Assembly: GCA_026225235.1 (NCBI GenBank)
Contig: JAMFSK010000197.1
Coordinates: 1 to 64,000, forward strand
Source: Burkholderiales bacterium
GTDB taxonomy: Bacteria; Pseudomonadota; Gammaproteobacteria; Burkholderiales; Burkholderiaceae
Reading direction: 5' to 3'
DNA: 64,000 bases
The position numbers and the translations under genes are program-made. Below are positions 1-10,354 of the stretch, one piece after another (position 1 is the stretch's first letter; each line of letters begins with the position of its first letter). A model generated the notes under the pieces. It had not been told where the DNA came from, ran no database searches, and saw only the letters and a program-made list of their open reading frames with translations.

Positions 1-112
1 CGGTCCCAATGCCTATATGTCTTGGACCCGCGAAGCGTACGCCGCCCAACAACATCGATGGCACATGAATTGCAAGTGGCTACCGAATTTGCGACTTCCA
101 GTCGAGGCTACC

Positions 113-1741
113 TTGGCAGACCGCCGCGCTTTTGCATCACCCTCTTATTACGTCCGCCGCCTCTTGCTGTCGACATCCGTCGTGCTGCTCGCCGCCTGCG
201 CGACGCGCCCGCCCGCGAGCGACTTCAAACGTGAGCAGTCGTTCGCCCTGTCGCAAAGCACGCCCACCCGCCTAGGCGATGCGCTGACCGCGCGTGAAGT
301 CACTCATCCTGATCAGGACGGCTTTCAGGTTCTCAGCACCGGCAGCTCGGCACTCCAGGCTCGCCTCGCGCTCGCGAACGCCGCACAGCGCACACTCGAC
401 ATGCAGTACTACATCGCGGCAGAAGATGACACCGGCAAACTCGTGCTCAACGCCGCGTTGCGGGCGGCCGACCGTGGCGTGCGCGTGCGTTTCCTGGTCG
501 ATGACCTGAACTTCAAGGACCTCGGCGATGTGATGGCGACGCTCAACGCCCATCCGAAAATCGAGATCCGCATCTTCAACCCGTTCGCGACCGCCAATGA
601 AGGACCGCTGTCGCGCGTGGGCGATGCGATGACGCATCTCGATTCGCTCAATCGTCGCATGCACAACAAGGCTTTGATTGTCGACAATCAGGTCGCCATC
701 GTCGGCGGCCGCAATGTCGGCGATGAGTATTTCGATGCGAGTCCGAATCTGGTTTTTCGCGATCTCGACCTGCTGGTCGCCGGCCCGCTTGTGTCACAAG
801 TGTCCGCGAGTTTCGACGACTTCTGGAACAGCGACGAATCGTATCCACTACGCGCACTCAATACGCACACCTTCGGGCAAGGAGATGTCGAGCGTGTACG
901 TAAGGACCTCGATGAACACTGGCAGAAGGAGTTTGCCGATACCGCCAACAAGCCTCTCTACCAGGCGCCCCTGGCCGACTTGCTGACACGCTCGGCGGTG
1001 GGCCTGACTTGGGCGCCCGGCGAACTACAAGTCGACACGCCAGCCAAGATCGATCCAGACAACCCCGACTACGAAAGCCCGCCCGCGCATCGCCTCGGAG
1101 AACTCATACGAGCGGCGAACTCGAGCGTCGATGTGATCTCGCCGTATTTTGTGCCTCACGATTCGGGCGTCGATGAAGTTCGGAAACTGACCGAACGAGG
1201 GATCCACTTCAGGATATTGACCAATTCGCTGGCCGCCACCGACGCCGTGGCGGTCCATGCGGGCTACAGCCCCTATCGCGTGCCACTGCTCGAGCTCGGG
1301 GTGGAGCTATATGAATTCAAACCGCTCGAGACATCGCTGCATGTTGGCGGCCTGACCGGCTCGCGCTCGCGGGCAAGTCTTCACGCCAAATCGTATGTGA
1401 TCGACCGGCAGATCGCCGTGATCGGTTCGATGAACCTCGACCGTCGCTCGATCGGACTCAACACGGAGCTCACGGTAGTGGTCCATAGCCCGGTCATCGC
1501 AGAACAGGTCGAGGCCATTTTTGCGCGCGCGATTTCGCCGGATGTCAGCTTCCGGGTCTTCCTTGCCTCCGACCCTACGGTCTCGTCGATGCGCCTGCCT
1601 GGCATGTCCGCGACTTCGCTGATATGGGTCACACAGGACCACGGAGCGCAGCGCAGCTATCACTCCGATCCTGAAGCGGGTCTGTGGCGTAACGTCATGA
1701 CCGGGATATTCTCCGTACTACCCGTGCGGGACCAGCTCTGA
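113..1741 (+). CDS. Phospholipase D / cardiolipin synthase C-like lipoprotein
   Basis: Predicted envelope lipoprotein of the phospholipase D superfamily, closest in architecture to ClsC (YmdC), which makes cardiolipin by transphosphatidylation. Two HKD motifs are visible, HNKALIVD near residue 184 and HAKSYVID near residue 424, each followed by a G-G/S-x-N segment; that pairing gives one active site. The open frame extends upstream to base 17, but I prefer the TTG at 113: GAGG lies 5 nt before it and it leaves a 28-residue signal peptide ending in the lipobox LLAAC. An ATG at 65 would need a much longer signal sequence. The product is 542 aa. Family assignment is strong; the lipid substrate is inferred. 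Confidence 0.85.
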   Translation: MADRRAFASPSYYVRRLLLSTSVVLLAACATRPPASDFKREQSFALSQSTPTRLGDALTAREVTHPDQDGFQVLSTGSSALQARLALANAAQRTLDMQYYIAAEDDTGKLVLNAALRAADRGVRVRFLVDDLNFKDLGDVMATLNAHPKIEIRIFNPFATANEGPLSRVGDAMTHLDSLNRRMHNKALIVDNQVAIVGGRNVGDEYFDASPNLVFRDLDLLVAGPLVSQVSASFDDFWNSDESYPLRALNTHTFGQGDVERVRKDLDEHWQKEFADTANKPLYQAPLADLLTRSAVGLTWAPGELQVDTPAKIDPDNPDYESPPAHRLGELIRAANSSVDVISPYFVPHDSGVDEVRKLTERGIHFRILTNSLAATDAVAVHAGYSPYRVPLLELGVELYEFKPLETSLHVGGLTGSRSRASLHAKSYVIDRQIAVIGSMNLDRRSIGLNTELTVVVHSPVIAEQVEAIFARAISPDVSFRVFLASDPTVSSMRLPGMSATSLIWVTQDHGAQRSYHSDPEAGLWRNVMTGIFSVLPVRDQL

Positions 1742-1972
1742 CTGAACGCGTGATGTGAGCGATGATTTGGGTGCGAGGCGGGCGCGGCGCTCGCCGACCG
1801 GATGCCACTTTGACAGGCGGCTCAGGCGGCTTAAGCCGCTCTGGCCGCCCGGTCCGCTTCGTATGCGACATAATCCGACGTTAGCCTGAGCTCTTCGGGC
1901 GACGCGATCCGTGCACCGAGTGTCCGGCGTATGTGCTAGGTCGAGCCCTTTATCTTTTTTGCGGAGTACCCG

Positions 1973-3370
1973 ATGTCTGAAGCCCACCGTTTCGAACGCG
2001 ATACGTTCGGTGAGATCGCTGTTCCGTCAGCGCGCCTGTGGGGCGCACAAACGCAGCGCTCGCTGCAGAACTTCAAGATTTCCACCGAAAAACAATCGCC
2101 GGAACTGATCCGCTCGCTCGCGCTGATCAAGCGTGCGGCCGCCGAAGTGAATCGGTCGCTTGGCGTGCTGGCCGACGACAAAGCCAAGGTCATCATCGCC
2201 GCCGCCCAGGAAGTCATCGACGGCAAGCATCCCGACGAGTTCCCCCTCGCGGTCTGGCAGACCGGCTCCGGCACCCAGACAAATATGAACCTCAACGAGG
2301 TGATCGCGAACCGTGCCAGCGAACTGCTCGGCGGCGAGCGCGGCGAAGCGCGTCTGGTCCATCCGAACGACGACGTGAACCGCGGCCAGTCGTCCAATGA
2401 CGTGTTCCCGACCGCCATGCATGTCGCGGCAGCTGAAGGCATCACCAAGCACCTGGTGCCGGCGCTCACGACCTTGCGCGATACCCTCGCGAACAAGTCG
2501 CGCGAATTCGCCGATATCGTCAAGATCGGCCGCACGCATTTGCAGGATGCGACGCCGCTGACGCTCGGCCAGGAATTCTCGGGCTATGTCGCTCAGCTTG
2601 ACCAGGGCATCCGGCACTTGCAAGCCACCCTGCCGCATCTCTACGAACTCGCCTTGGGCGGGACGGCAGTGGGCACTGGGCTGAACGCGCACCCCGAATT
2701 CGCGGTCAAGGTCGCGGGCGAAATTGGCCATTTGGCCGAGTTGCCCTTCGTCACGGCCCCGAATAAATTTGAGGTCATGGCCGCGGCAGACGCACTGGTC
2801 TTCGCGCACGGCGCGCTGAAAACCGTCGCTGCCAGCCTGATGAAAATCGCCAACGACGTGCGCTGGCTCGCCAGTGGCCCGCGCTGCGGCTTTGGCGAAT
2901 TGTCGATTCCCGAAAACGAACCGGGCAGCTCGATCATGCCGGGCAAGGTGAACCCGACTCAGTCTGAGGCCGTGACGATGTTGTGTTGCCAAGTGTTCGG
3001 CAACGATGCGGCGGTGAATTTCGGCGGCGCAAGCGGTAACTTCGAGCTCAATGTATTCCGTCCGATGATCGCGCACAACGTGCTGCAATCGATCCGGCTG
3101 CTTACGGATGGCGCGCAGAGCTTTAACGATCATTGCGCCGTGGGCATCGAGGCAAATCGGCAGCGCATCGACGCACTGCTCAATGAGTCACTGATGCTCG
3201 TGACGGCGCTCAACCCGCATATCGGCTACGACAAGGCCGCGAAGATTGCGAAGAAAGCGCATAAGGAAGGCACCACGCTCAAGGCGTCGGCGCTTGATCT
3301 GGGCTATGTGACCGAAGCGCAGTTTGACGAGTGGGTCCGACCCGAGCAGATGGTCGGCAAGCGCGACTGA
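1973..3370 (+). CDS. fumC: Fumarate hydratase class II
   Basis: Iron-independent fumarase interconverting fumarate and L-malate in the TCA cycle. At 465 aa it has the normal length of class II fumarases. The superfamily signature [13 protein letters not shown] is intact, as are the N-terminal GSGTQTNMN substrate-binding segment and the HPNDDVN segment. GGAG sits 7 nt before the ATG. The gene stands alone and converges on the thioesterase gene, with a GC-rich hairpin between them. Class II enzymes work as cytoplasmic homotetramers. Confidence 0.97.
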   Translation: MSEAHRFERDTFGEIAVPSARLWGAQTQRSLQNFKISTEKQSPELIRSLALIKRAAAEVNRSLGVLADDKAKVIIAAAQEVIDGKHPDEFPLAVWQTGSGTQTNMNLNEVIANRASELLGGERGEARLVHPNDDVNRGQSSNDVFPTAMHVAAAEGITKHLVPALTTLRDTLANKSREFADIVKIGRTHLQDATPLTLGQEFSGYVAQLDQGIRHLQATLPHLYELALGGTAVGTGLNAHPEFAVKVAGEIGHLAELPFVTAPNKFEVMAAADALVFAHGALKTVAASLMKIANDVRWLASGPRCGFGELSIPENEPGSSIMPGKVNPTQSEAVTMLCCQVFGNDAAVNFGGASGNFELNVFRPMIAHNVLQSIRLLTDGAQSFNDHCAVGIEANRQRIDALLNESLMLVTALNPHIGYDKAAKIAKKAHKEGTTLKASALDLGYVTEAQFDEWVRPEQMVGKRD

Positions 3371-3397
3371 AGCGGAACTGTCGTGATGTAGACGAAA

Positions 3398-3424
3398 GGC
3401 GGCGCGAGACAGCGCCGCCCTCTT
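3398..3424. terminator. Bidirectional hairpin between fumC and thioesterase
   Basis: Perfect 8-bp stem GGCGGCGC / GCGCCGCC with a 6-nt loop between two convergent genes. Only short, interrupted T tracts follow on either strand (CTCTT on plus, TTTC on minus), so it is a plausible but not textbook intrinsic terminator. Confidence 0.5.
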
Positions 3425-3429
3425 AAGCC

Positions 3430-3969
3430 TCAGACTTTGCCCGACGCCACTTCGTCCGGTTTCATCTCGACAATCGCGTCGAGTGCGGCGCGCACGTCGT
3501 GCGCGTAGTTGGCCAGGCGCTTCTGCTCGTCCGTGACGGGCTCGAAGGTCGGCACCGGCATCGGCCGGCCATTGCTGTCGACCGCAACGAACACGACGAG
3601 GCAGTCCGTCGTCATCTCCAGTTCGCCTTCTTTCGGATCGCCAGCATGCACCGAGACGTGAATGTGCATGCTCGTGCGGCCGGTCGCGACGATTTTTGCG
3701 CGAATTTCGACGAGATTGCCCACATGCACAGGGCGCCGGAACCGGATGTTGCCGACGCTGACGGTCACCGCATAGCGGCCTGACCACATCGCCGCGCACG
3801 CATACGCGGCTTCGTCGATCCACTTCATCAACGCGCCGCCATGCACCTTGCCGCCGAAATTCACGGAGCTGGGTTCGGCGAGAAAACGGAAGGTCGTTTC
3901 GGATCGATCGGCGATCGCTGTTTTGGTGGACGACGATCCTTGTTGTTGCTGCTCGTGTGCGCGATCCAT
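3430..3969 (-). CDS. Hotdog-fold acyl-CoA thioesterase (YciA/ACOT type)
   Basis: Cytoplasmic thioesterase hydrolysing acyl-CoA to free acid and CoA. The single hotdog domain (about residues 25-150) carries the family pattern NFGGKVHGGALMKWIDEAAY, with the His-Gly-Gly and Asp expected at the active site. The 179-aa length suits the YciA/ACOT family. The first 20 residues are Gln/Ser-rich and probably disordered. It lies upstream of nothing obviously related; the small lipoprotein gene follows on the same strand towards orn. Substrate chain length cannot be read from sequence. Confidence 0.88.
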   Translation of the reverse strand: MDRAHEQQQQGSSSTKTAIADRSETTFRFLAEPSSVNFGGKVHGGALMKWIDEAAYACAAMWSGRYAVTVSVGNIRFRRPVHVGNLVEIRAKIVATGRTSMHIHVSVHAGDPKEGELEMTTDCLVVFVAVDSNGRPMPVPTFEPVTDEQKRLANYAHDVRAALDAIVEMKPDEVASGKV

Positions 3970-4003
3970 ATCGGTTCCGTTATTGTTGGAGCGGTCTGCG
4001 GGC

Positions 4004-4174
4004 CTAGCGTTTAATCACGATCCCTTCGTCGATCGTGCCGTAGGCGGTCATGTTGCCGGTAGGCACCGCCGAACTATCGCCGGCCGCACCGCCCTGCACG
4101 CAAGCGGCGCAGGCCAATGCGCAGAATAGGGCGGCAAGCGCCGCACGAAGGATTCCCCGGGTTCTTCTACGCAT
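4004..4174 (-). CDS. Small predicted lipoprotein, 56 aa
   Basis: Very short secreted protein. The N-terminus MRRRTRGILR is basic, followed by a hydrophobic stretch ending in a Cys-Ala-Ala-Cys cluster that can act as a lipobox; the mature part is only about 30 residues, ending GTIDEGIVIKR. The ATG at 4174 is preceded by AGGTG at 5 nt, which supports this start over a TTG 18 nt upstream. I know of no function. Burkholderiales genomes often carry such tiny conserved lipoproteins beside orn, so it looks real rather than chance. Confidence 0.65.
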   Translation of the reverse strand: MRRRTRGILRAALAALFCALACAACVQGGAAGDSSAVPTGNMTAYGTIDEGIVIKR

Positions 4175-4254
4175 GGAACACCTGCACGTCAAAAGCGAAG
4201 GGCTATTCTAGCGCGAGGCCCGCCCCGAGCGAGGCGCGGGCTTGCCGCCGACAC

Positions 4255-4884
4255 TCAGACCGCCGCTTCGCGGATAAAGTGTTCGCGGTAGTACTTGAGT
4301 TCGTCGATCGATTCCTGAATATCGGCGAGCGCCGTGTGCGCGCCCCGCTTCGTGAAGCCTTTGAGCAGGGCCGGCTGCCAGCGGCGGCACAGCTCCTTGA
4401 GCGTGCTGACGTCGAGGTTCCGGTAGTGAAAGAAGCTCTCGAGCTCCGGCATATGCCGGGCCATGAAGCGCCGATCCTGGCAAATCGAATTGCCACACAT
4501 CGGCGACTTGTTCGGCGGCACATAGAGATTCAGGAAAGCCTTGATCTCAGCGGTGGCGAGCGTTTCGTCAATAGTCGAGGCCCGCACGCGCTCGATCAGA
4601 CCGGAGCGGCCGTGCGTGTTCTTGTTCCATTGGTCCATCGCATCGAGCGTCGCGTCGGACTGGTGGATCGCGATCACAGGCCCTTCGACGGCGAACTTGA
4701 GTTGCGAGTCTGTGACGACCACGGCAATCTCGATCACCCGATCGTTGTCGGGGTCGAGACCGGTCATCTCCATATCGACCCAGACCAGGTTCAGTTCGTT
4801 GCGCACCAGAGTCCGAGCGGCGTCGGATTCGGTCGAGTCAGCCGAGGCGATGGGATCGGTCGAAGGCGTAATGTCGTTGGTCAT
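4255..4884 (-). CDS. orn: Oligoribonuclease
   Basis: 3'-5' exoribonuclease that finishes RNA decay by hydrolysing 2-5 nt RNAs, including pGpG from cyclic-di-GMP turnover. DEDDh signatures are present: DMEMTGLD (Exo I), [11 protein letters not shown] (Exo II) and HTALADI (Exo III His/Asp). I start at the ATG at 4884, giving 209 aa including an 18-20 residue hydrophilic N-terminal tail; the open frame runs further upstream but its extra sequence is not conserved-looking. E. coli Orn is 181 aa. It is divergent from the M48 protease gene. Confidence 0.95.
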   Translation of the reverse strand: MTNDITPSTDPIASADSTESDAARTLVRNELNLVWVDMEMTGLDPDNDRVIEIAVVVTDSQLKFAVEGPVIAIHQSDATLDAMDQWNKNTHGRSGLIERVRASTIDETLATAEIKAFLNLYVPPNKSPMCGNSICQDRRFMARHMPELESFFHYRNLDVSTLKELCRRWQPALLKGFTKRGAHTALADIQESIDELKYYREHFIREAAV

Positions 4885-5035
4885 ACTGAGGCGATGTCCG
4901 GTGCGTTGATGAACGAGGTCAGGCAAGTCGGGAGCCGCCGGCACGCTCGCGCGCAGAGCGGCGGCATGCGAAGCGGCGCAACAACCTATAATTGTCGCAT
5001 AGCTCAATCGAGCCTCTCTGAACGGAACGCTGGCA

Positions 5036-6283
5036 ATGCTGACCTATCTTTTTATCATCGCGCTGTTGGCGATGGTTGCGACCAAACTCTGGCTCGCCTC
5101 GCGTCAGATCCGTTTCGTCGCTGCACACCGGAACGCGGTGCCCGCCCGTTTCGCGGAAACCATCTCCCTCAGTTCCCACCAGCGTGCGGCCGACTACACG
5201 GTCGCCCGCACGCGGCTGGCCATGGGTGAAATCGTCGTCGGAGCCGTGCTGCTGGTGGTGCTGACTCTGCTCGGGCTGCTTCAGTGGCTCAATCTGACGA
5301 TTACCGGCTGGCTCGGCCATGGTTTTGCGGCGCAGCTTGCGCTCGTGGCCGCCGTTGCGGTGATCACGAGCCTCGTCGATCTGCCGTTCGACTATTACCG
5401 GCAATTCGTCGTCGAAGAGCATTTCGGCTTCAACCGGATGACGCGCAAGCTTTTTCTCGGCGATCTAGCCAAATCGATTGGCCTCGGCGTGGCGCTAGGG
5501 CTGCCCCTGCTCGCCGCGGTGCTCTGGCTGATGGGCCGTGCCGGCTCGCTCTGGTGGGTCTGGGCGTGGCTGCTTTGGGTCGGCTTCAATTCGCTCGTGC
5601 TCGTGCTGTATCCGACCGTGATCGCCCCCTTGTTCAACAAGTTCGAACCGCTCAATGATGCCTCGCTGCGCGCGCGGATCGAAGCCCTGATGGCGCGCTG
5701 CGGTTTTGCGGCCAAGGGGCTGTTCGTGATGGACGGCAGCCGGCGTTCCGCGCACGGCAATGCGTATTTCACGGGATTTGGCGCAGCCAAGCGCATCGTG
5801 TTTTTCGACACGCTGCTTGCGCGTCTGAGTGGAGAGGAAATTGAGGCCGTGCTCGCACATGAGCTGGGCCACTTCAAGCGCAAACATGTGCTCAAGCGGC
5901 TGGTGGTCACCTTCCTGATCAGCCTCGCCCTGCTCGCCCTGCTGGGCTGGCTGGTCCAGCATGTGTGGTTCTATACGCAGCTGGGCGTGCTGCCTTCAAT
6001 GGCAGGCGGCAACGATGCGCTCGCGCTGATCCTGTTCTTCCTCGTCTTGCCGGTGTTCCTGTTCTTTGTGAGCCCGCTCGGCAGCCTGACCTCGCGCAAG
6101 CACGAGTTCGAGGCCGACGCCTTTGCGGCCGGCCAGACCCGCGCCGAAGATCTGGTCAGTGCGCTGGTCAAGCTCTATCAGGACAACGCGTCAACGCTGA
6201 CGCCTGATCCGCTTTACACCGCGTTCTATTATTCGCATCCGCCGGCGTCACAGCGCATCGACCGGCTGTTGTCGCACGCATGA
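5036..6283 (+). CDS. M48 family membrane metalloprotease (Ste24/HtpX superfamily)
   Basis: Integral membrane zinc endopeptidase, 415 aa, resembling CAAX prenyl protease 1. The zinc site is intact: H275-E-L-G-H279 and a downstream E357-F-E-A-D motif. The N-terminal half has several hydrophobic helices (about residues 1-20, 65-90, 100-120, 150-200) matching the M48 N-terminal domain, and two more follow the HExxH. Bacterial members are thought to act in membrane-protein quality control. Its stop overlaps the rsgA start by 4 nt (ATGA), so the two are translationally coupled. Confidence 0.93.
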   Translation: MLTYLFIIALLAMVATKLWLASRQIRFVAAHRNAVPARFAETISLSSHQRAADYTVARTRLAMGEIVVGAVLLVVLTLLGLLQWLNLTITGWLGHGFAAQLALVAAVAVITSLVDLPFDYYRQFVVEEHFGFNRMTRKLFLGDLAKSIGLGVALGLPLLAAVLWLMGRAGSLWWVWAWLLWVGFNSLVLVLYPTVIAPLFNKFEPLNDASLRARIEALMARCGFAAKGLFVMDGSRRSAHGNAYFTGFGAAKRIVFFDTLLARLSGEEIEAVLAHELGHFKRKHVLKRLVVTFLISLALLALLGWLVQHVWFYTQLGVLPSMAGGNDALALILFFLVLPVFLFFVSPLGSLTSRKHEFEADAFAAGQTRAEDLVSALVKLYQDNASTLTPDPLYTAFYYSHPPASQRIDRLLSHA

Positions 6284-7290
6284 CCCGTCCCCTGAACACA
6301 CCCCCGGCAGTCCGGGACGACGCATCGACTGGTGATTCAAAAGCAACCGGCAAGCGCTCACGCGGTTCGTCCGGAGCGGCCGCGAGCCGGCAGCTTGCGC
6401 AGGAACAAGGCTGTGTGATCGCTTCGCACGGACGCCACTACCTGGTGGCGCCAAAGAGCGGAGAAGTGGCCTTGCAGTGCTTTCCGCGCGGCAAACGCAG
6501 CGAGATGGCCGTCGGCGATGAAGTGATGTTCGAGCGACACTCGGCCGATCAAGGGGTGATCGTCGATATCCTGCCGCGCCGCAACCTGCTGTTCCGCTCG
6601 GACCAGTTCAAGTCGAAGCTCTTCGCCGCAAATCTTGACCAGATGCTGATCATGCTCGCGACCGAGCCGTGGTTCAGCGAAGATCTGCTGGGCCGCTCGC
6701 TAGTGGCCGCCGAAGAAAACGAGATCACACCGCTGATCCTGCTGAACAAGGCGGACCTGCCAAAGGAACTGACAGCAGCGCGAGAGCGGCTCGCACCTTA
6801 CGTGGCGCTGGGTTATCAGGTCGTGGAGGTGTCGGTCACAACGCGGCCTGACGAAGCCCGGGAGCTGGTTGGCGAGCGCCTGCGCGGTCAGTCGACCTTG
6901 CTGCTGGGTCAGTCTGGGATGGGTAAATCGACACTGGTGAACCTGTTGGTGCCCGGCGCCGCTGTCGCCACTCGCGAGATCTCCGCGGCGCTCAACAGCG
7001 GCAAGCACACGACGACCTTCACGCGGCTTTACAAGCTTCCTGGTGGCGGCTCGCTGATCGATTCACCGGGGTTCCAGGAGTTCGGCCTGCATCACCTGAC
7101 TGAAGGGATGCTCGAGCGCGCGTTTCCGGAGTTTCGGCCTTACCTGCCGCACTGCCGGTTCTACAACTGCCACCACCTGCAGGAGCCGGGCTGCGCTGTG
7201 CTCGCGGCAGTCGAAGAAGGCAAGATCGCCCCGTCGCGCCATGCCCTGTATGCGCAGCTGGTGCATGAGGCCAGCCAGATCGTTCGGTAA
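6280..7290 (+). CDS. rsgA: Ribosome small subunit GTPase RsgA (YjeQ)
   Basis: Circularly permuted GTPase that checks late 30S maturation. The order G4 (NKADL), then G1 (GQSGMGKST), then G3 (DSPG) in the chain is diagnostic of the permutation. An N-terminal OB fold (about 45-110) and a C-terminal zinc-binding knuckle ([14 protein letters not shown], near 285-300) complete the architecture. The 336-aa length includes a Ser/Arg-rich 35-residue N-terminal tail. Translationally coupled to the protease gene upstream; it converges on the CobD-like gene with only 13 nt between them. Confidence 0.97.
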   Translation: MTRPLNTPPAVRDDASTGDSKATGKRSRGSSGAAASRQLAQEQGCVIASHGRHYLVAPKSGEVALQCFPRGKRSEMAVGDEVMFERHSADQGVIVDILPRRNLLFRSDQFKSKLFAANLDQMLIMLATEPWFSEDLLGRSLVAAEENEITPLILLNKADLPKELTAARERLAPYVALGYQVVEVSVTTRPDEARELVGERLRGQSTLLLGQSGMGKSTLVNLLVPGAAVATREISAALNSGKHTTTFTRLYKLPGGGSLIDSPGFQEFGLHHLTEGMLERAFPEFRPYLPHCRFYNCHHLQEPGCAVLAAVEEGKIAPSRHALYAQLVHEASQIVR

Positions 7291-7303
7291 CTCAGGATAT
7301 CCG

Positions 7304-8242
7304 TCAGCCGACCCACAGCGCGACGGTCAGCATCAGCAGAAGCAGCATCCACAGGATCACCGCGCGCCACACCAGGCCGATCGCCGACTGCAAGGTGCGC
7401 GGCGTGCAGTCTTCACCCACCGGCAGTAGACCGCCATCCCCAACGTCGAGCGCTTCGACGCTCGTGACTTCCGCAAGCGGCCCGTTGAGCCGGGCGCCCA
7501 GCGCCCCGCTGCCGGCTGCGAGCAGCACGCCGTCGTTCGGATCGGGCCATTGGCGCGCGTAGTTGCGCCATGAGTAGATCGCATCTTCAAAGTTGCCGAC
7601 GATCGCGAAGCCCATTGCGGTGAGCCGCACCGGCACCCAGTCGATCACAAAGAACGCCTGCCGCGCGAAATTCGAGAACGGCCCACTACGCTCCGCCTGA
7701 GGATCGGCCCACGCCCGTGCGAGAAACTCCGCCACGCGATAGAGCACCGCCCCTGCAGGACCAATCGGTACGAGAAACCAGAAGAACACGCCGAAGACAT
7801 GGCGATGCGAAGCGACCACCGCGTGAATCAAGGTATGGCGAACGATTTCGCTGACGGGCATATCGAGCGTTTCGAGGCCGGTCCACTCCTGGAGCACCTC
7901 GCGCGCACGCGGCACGTCGTCGTTATTCAAGGCGACGTGAATATCGGTGAAATAGTGGCTGAACTGCCGAAAACCCAGCGTGAAATAAACCACCGCCACG
8001 TTCCAGGCAAACGCGAGTGCGAAATTGATCCGGAACAACACGTAGTAGATAACGCCTGTGACAAGCGTCCAGGGCAGCACGACACCGAGCCACGCCAACA
8101 CGCCGTGCTTGGTCTTGCCTGCGTCTACGCCTTGCGCCGCGCTCTCCGCGTGTAGCCGCAACAAGCGGGCGATGGGATTTTCAAGCGATACGGCGCGAAG
8201 CTGTTCGAGAACCAGCGCAAGCAATACGGAAAAGAAAGTCAT
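7304..8242 (-). CDS. CobD/CbiB-family integral membrane protein
   Basis: 312-aa membrane protein of the CobD/CbiB (AmpE-like) family. Predicted membrane segments lie near residues 1-15, 50-72, 75-95, 150-180 and at the C-terminus (WRAVILWMLLLLMLTVALWVG). True CbiB forms adenosylcobinamide phosphate, but no other cobalamin gene is nearby and standalone copies in Burkholderiales sit in this housekeeping location, so the annotation as a cobalamin enzyme is unsafe. The next gene on the same strand is the CoA pyrophosphatase, 57 nt upstream. Function is best left as unknown within the family. Confidence 0.75.
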   Translation of the reverse strand: MTFFSVLLALVLEQLRAVSLENPIARLLRLHAESAAQGVDAGKTKHGVLAWLGVVLPWTLVTGVIYYVLFRINFALAFAWNVAVVYFTLGFRQFSHYFTDIHVALNNDDVPRAREVLQEWTGLETLDMPVSEIVRHTLIHAVVASHRHVFGVFFWFLVPIGPAGAVLYRVAEFLARAWADPQAERSGPFSNFARQAFFVIDWVPVRLTAMGFAIVGNFEDAIYSWRNYARQWPDPNDGVLLAAGSGALGARLNGPLAEVTSVEALDVGDGGLLPVGEDCTPRTLQSAIGLVWRAVILWMLLLLMLTVALWVG

Positions 8243-8299
8243 GCGGCAAGCCGTTTGTGTCGTTGTGCGGTAAACATAGCACAGCGCCCCCGTGGGTAA

Positions 8300-8986
8300 T
8301 CAGACCGATAGAAAGCGATACAAATTGCGGAGCATTTTTGCGGTGGCGCCCCAGATGAAATAAGCACCCTCGGCATCCGTGCGCGGAAACGGCATCGAGA
8401 AGAAACGACGACTCCCCGCCTCATAGCGAAACTCGCGAGTCTGGTGATGCGCCGGGTCCATCAGAAAGGCGAGCGGGACTTCGAAGATCTCGGCAACCTC
8501 GCCGTCATCCGCCGTCACGGTGAAGGGCGGATGCACCAGCGCGACAACCGGTGTCACCCGGTAGCCGGTGCCCGTGAACAACTCGGGAAGATCGCCGAGT
8601 ACTTCCACGTGCTCGGGATCGAGACCGACTTCTTCCTGCGTCTCGCGCAGGGCGGTCGCCGTGGCATCGCGGTCGCCGGGTTCGACACGGCCACCCGGAA
8701 AACTGATCTGTCCCGCGTGGTCGGTCAGATGCTCGGCGCGCTGCGTCAGCAGCACCGTCAGTCCCTCGCGACGGTCGACCAGGGGGATCAATACGGCAGC
8801 CACTCGCGGGTCGCGTGAAGGGCCGGGCGGGCGTTCTTCGGCCGGTTCCGGCTCCCAGACATAGTCGAGCGACGCGAAGCGCTTGCGCAGCGCCGCGACC
8901 GTCAGCCGCTCGGCGGGAATCGGCGGCAGCGCCTCGTCGGTGGCAATGACGGGCAGGAGTTCTGGATCAAACAGCGGACGGGCCAT
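8300..8986 (-). CDS. CoA pyrophosphatase, Nudix family (NudL/YeaB type)
   Basis: Nudix hydrolase predicted to split coenzyme A to 4'-phosphopantetheine and 3',5'-ADP. The NuCoA motif (LLTQRAEHLTDHAGQISFPGG, one residue over the usual quote limit if extended) sits directly before the Nudix box with its RETQEEVGL core, the arrangement that separates CoA pyrophosphatases from other Nudix enzymes. I start at the ATG at 8986 (MARPLFDPE, 228 aa); upstream codons would run into the rplS terminator. The N-terminal 70 residues include a Pro/Glu-rich linker. Confidence 0.9.
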   Translation of the reverse strand: MARPLFDPELLPVIATDEALPPIPAERLTVAALRKRFASLDYVWEPEPAEERPPGPSRDPRVAAVLIPLVDRREGLTVLLTQRAEHLTDHAGQISFPGGRVEPGDRDATATALRETQEEVGLDPEHVEVLGDLPELFTGTGYRVTPVVALVHPPFTVTADDGEVAEIFEVPLAFLMDPAHHQTREFRYEAGSRRFFSMPFPRTDAEGAYFIWGATAKMLRNLYRFLSV

Positions 8987-9010
8987 GGAACCACGAATCA
9001 GGGGCGGGAA

Positions 9011-9037
9011 TAAAAAAAGCACCCCGAGGGGTGCTTT
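9011..9037 (-). terminator. Intrinsic terminator of the rpsP-rplS operon
   Basis: Stem AGCACCCC / GGGGTGCT with a minimal loop, followed on the minus strand by a run of seven T (A-run 9012-9018 on plus). It lies 14 nt after the rplS stop codon. Confidence 0.9.
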
Positions 9038-9050
9038 CTTCCTTGCAGGA

Positions 9051-9434
9051 TTACGCTTCGGTGCCGCGGTCCTTGAAGGTGAGCTTTTCCTTGATCCGTG
9101 CCGACTTGCCCGAACGTTCGCGCAGGTAGTACAGCTTCGCACGACGCACATCGCCACGACGCTTGACGACGATGCTGGCGAGCAGCGGGGAATAGGTCTG
9201 GAAGGTCCGTTCGACGCCTTCGCCCGACGAGATCTTGCGGACGATGAACGACGAATTCAGGCCACGGTTACGCTTTGCGATCACGACGCCTTCGTACGCC
9301 TGAACACGCTTGCGCGTGCCTTCGACGACGTTCACGCTGACGATCACCGTGTCGCCGGGGGCGAACGTCGGGATGGTCTTGTCGCCCAGCGAACGGGCCA
9401 TTTCTTCCTGCTCAAGCTTTTCAATCAGATTCAT
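9051..9434 (-). CDS. rplS: 50S ribosomal protein L19
   Basis: 127-aa large-subunit protein at the 30S-50S interface. The sequence from [12 protein letters not shown] through [23 protein letters not shown] and FQTYSPL to [18 protein letters not shown] is standard L19, with a short GTEA tail. AGGAG lies 7 nt before the ATG. It is the last gene of the rpsP-rimM-trmD-rplS operon and starts inside the 3' end of trmD (14-nt overlap), so translation is probably coupled. Confidence 0.98.
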   Translation of the reverse strand: MNLIEKLEQEEMARSLGDKTIPTFAPGDTVIVSVNVVEGTRKRVQAYEGVVIAKRNRGLNSSFIVRKISSGEGVERTFQTYSPLLASIVVKRRGDVRRAKLYYLRERSGKSARIKEKLTFKDRGTEA

Positions 9435-10329
9435 TGCTGACTCCTGGATCCATCGTGCCGGCGTTGATGCCTTGTTCCGCCGCATTGCGGTCGCGAACTT
9501 CAGTGGCCCCGGTAGAGGATGGGTTTGATACGGGCACCGCTCGCGCAGTACCCCCGTGTTGCGCCCCAGCGGGTTGAACCGCGCTGAGACTGGCAAGCCA
9601 CACCTCATCGGCATGGCTCAACGTCTTTTGCCGGCGCGCTGCCTTGATCAGATCAGGGCGCTTCGCCAGCGTGTTGGCAAGTGCCTGACGGCGCCGCCAT
9701 TTTTCGATCTCGGCGTGGTTGCCGCCGAGCAATACGTCCGGCACGCGCACCCCGTCATACTCTTCGGGCCGGGTGTAGTGCGGGTAGTCGAGCAGGCCAT
9801 CGACAAAACTGTCCTGCACGGCCGACTGTGCATCGTTGAGCACACCCGGCAACTGCCGCACCACCGCGTCCATCAATGCCATCGCCGGCAACTCGCCGCC
9901 TGACAGCACGAAATCTCCCAGGCTCACCTCTTCGTCGACGCACCGTTCGATCAGCCGCTGGTCGATCGCTTCATAGCGCCCGCACAGCAAGACCAGACCC
10001 GGCTCGGCGGCGAAACGCATGACGTTGCGATGCGTCAGTGGCACGCCTTGCGGCGACATCATCAGCACGCGCGGCCTAGCGACCCCCGCGGCAACCTGCG
10101 CGGCTTTCGCCGCGCCAATCGCGTCTTCGAGCGGCCGAGCCAGCATGACCATGCCGGGACCGCCGCCATACGGACGATCATCGACCGTCCGGTAGTTGTT
10201 CGACGTGAAATCGCGTGGATTCCAGGTGCGCAATGCAAACCGTTGCTGCTTGACTGCCCTGCTCGTGATACCAAAGTCGGTCAGGGCGTCGAACATCTCA
10301 GGAAAGAGCGTGACGACATCAAACTGCAT
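9421..10329 (-). CDS. trmD: tRNA (guanine-N1)-methyltransferase
   Basis: SPOUT methyltransferase making m1G37 in tRNAs that read codons starting with C, which prevents +1 frameshifting. The N-terminus [13 protein letters not shown], the YGGGPGM motif, LCGRYEAID and the [13 protein letters not shown] trefoil-knot segment are intact, as is the C-terminal RPEEYDG region. The product is 302 aa; typical TrmD is about 250. The extra 45-50 residues are low-complexity and end within the rplS coding start, so they may have arisen by loss of an earlier stop. ATG start at 10329. Confidence 0.97.
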   Translation of the reverse strand: MQFDVVTLFPEMFDALTDFGITSRAVKQQRFALRTWNPRDFTSNNYRTVDDRPYGGGPGMVMLARPLEDAIGAAKAAQVAAGVARPRVLMMSPQGVPLTHRNVMRFAAEPGLVLLCGRYEAIDQRLIERCVDEEVSLGDFVLSGGELPAMALMDAVVRQLPGVLNDAQSAVQDSFVDGLLDYPHYTRPEEYDGVRVPDVLLGGNHAEIEKWRRRQALANTLAKRPDLIKAARRQKTLSHADEVWLASLSAVQPAGAQHGGTARAVPVSNPSSTGATEVRDRNAAEQGINAGTMDPGVSNESD

Positions 10330-10354
10330 CGCGCTCTCCGAGTGGTGATCGTTG

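Noticed and set aside
7304-8242. Naming the CobD-like gene as a cobalamin biosynthesis enzyme
   Set aside because: Only family-level similarity, and no other cob gene in the window; function left open.
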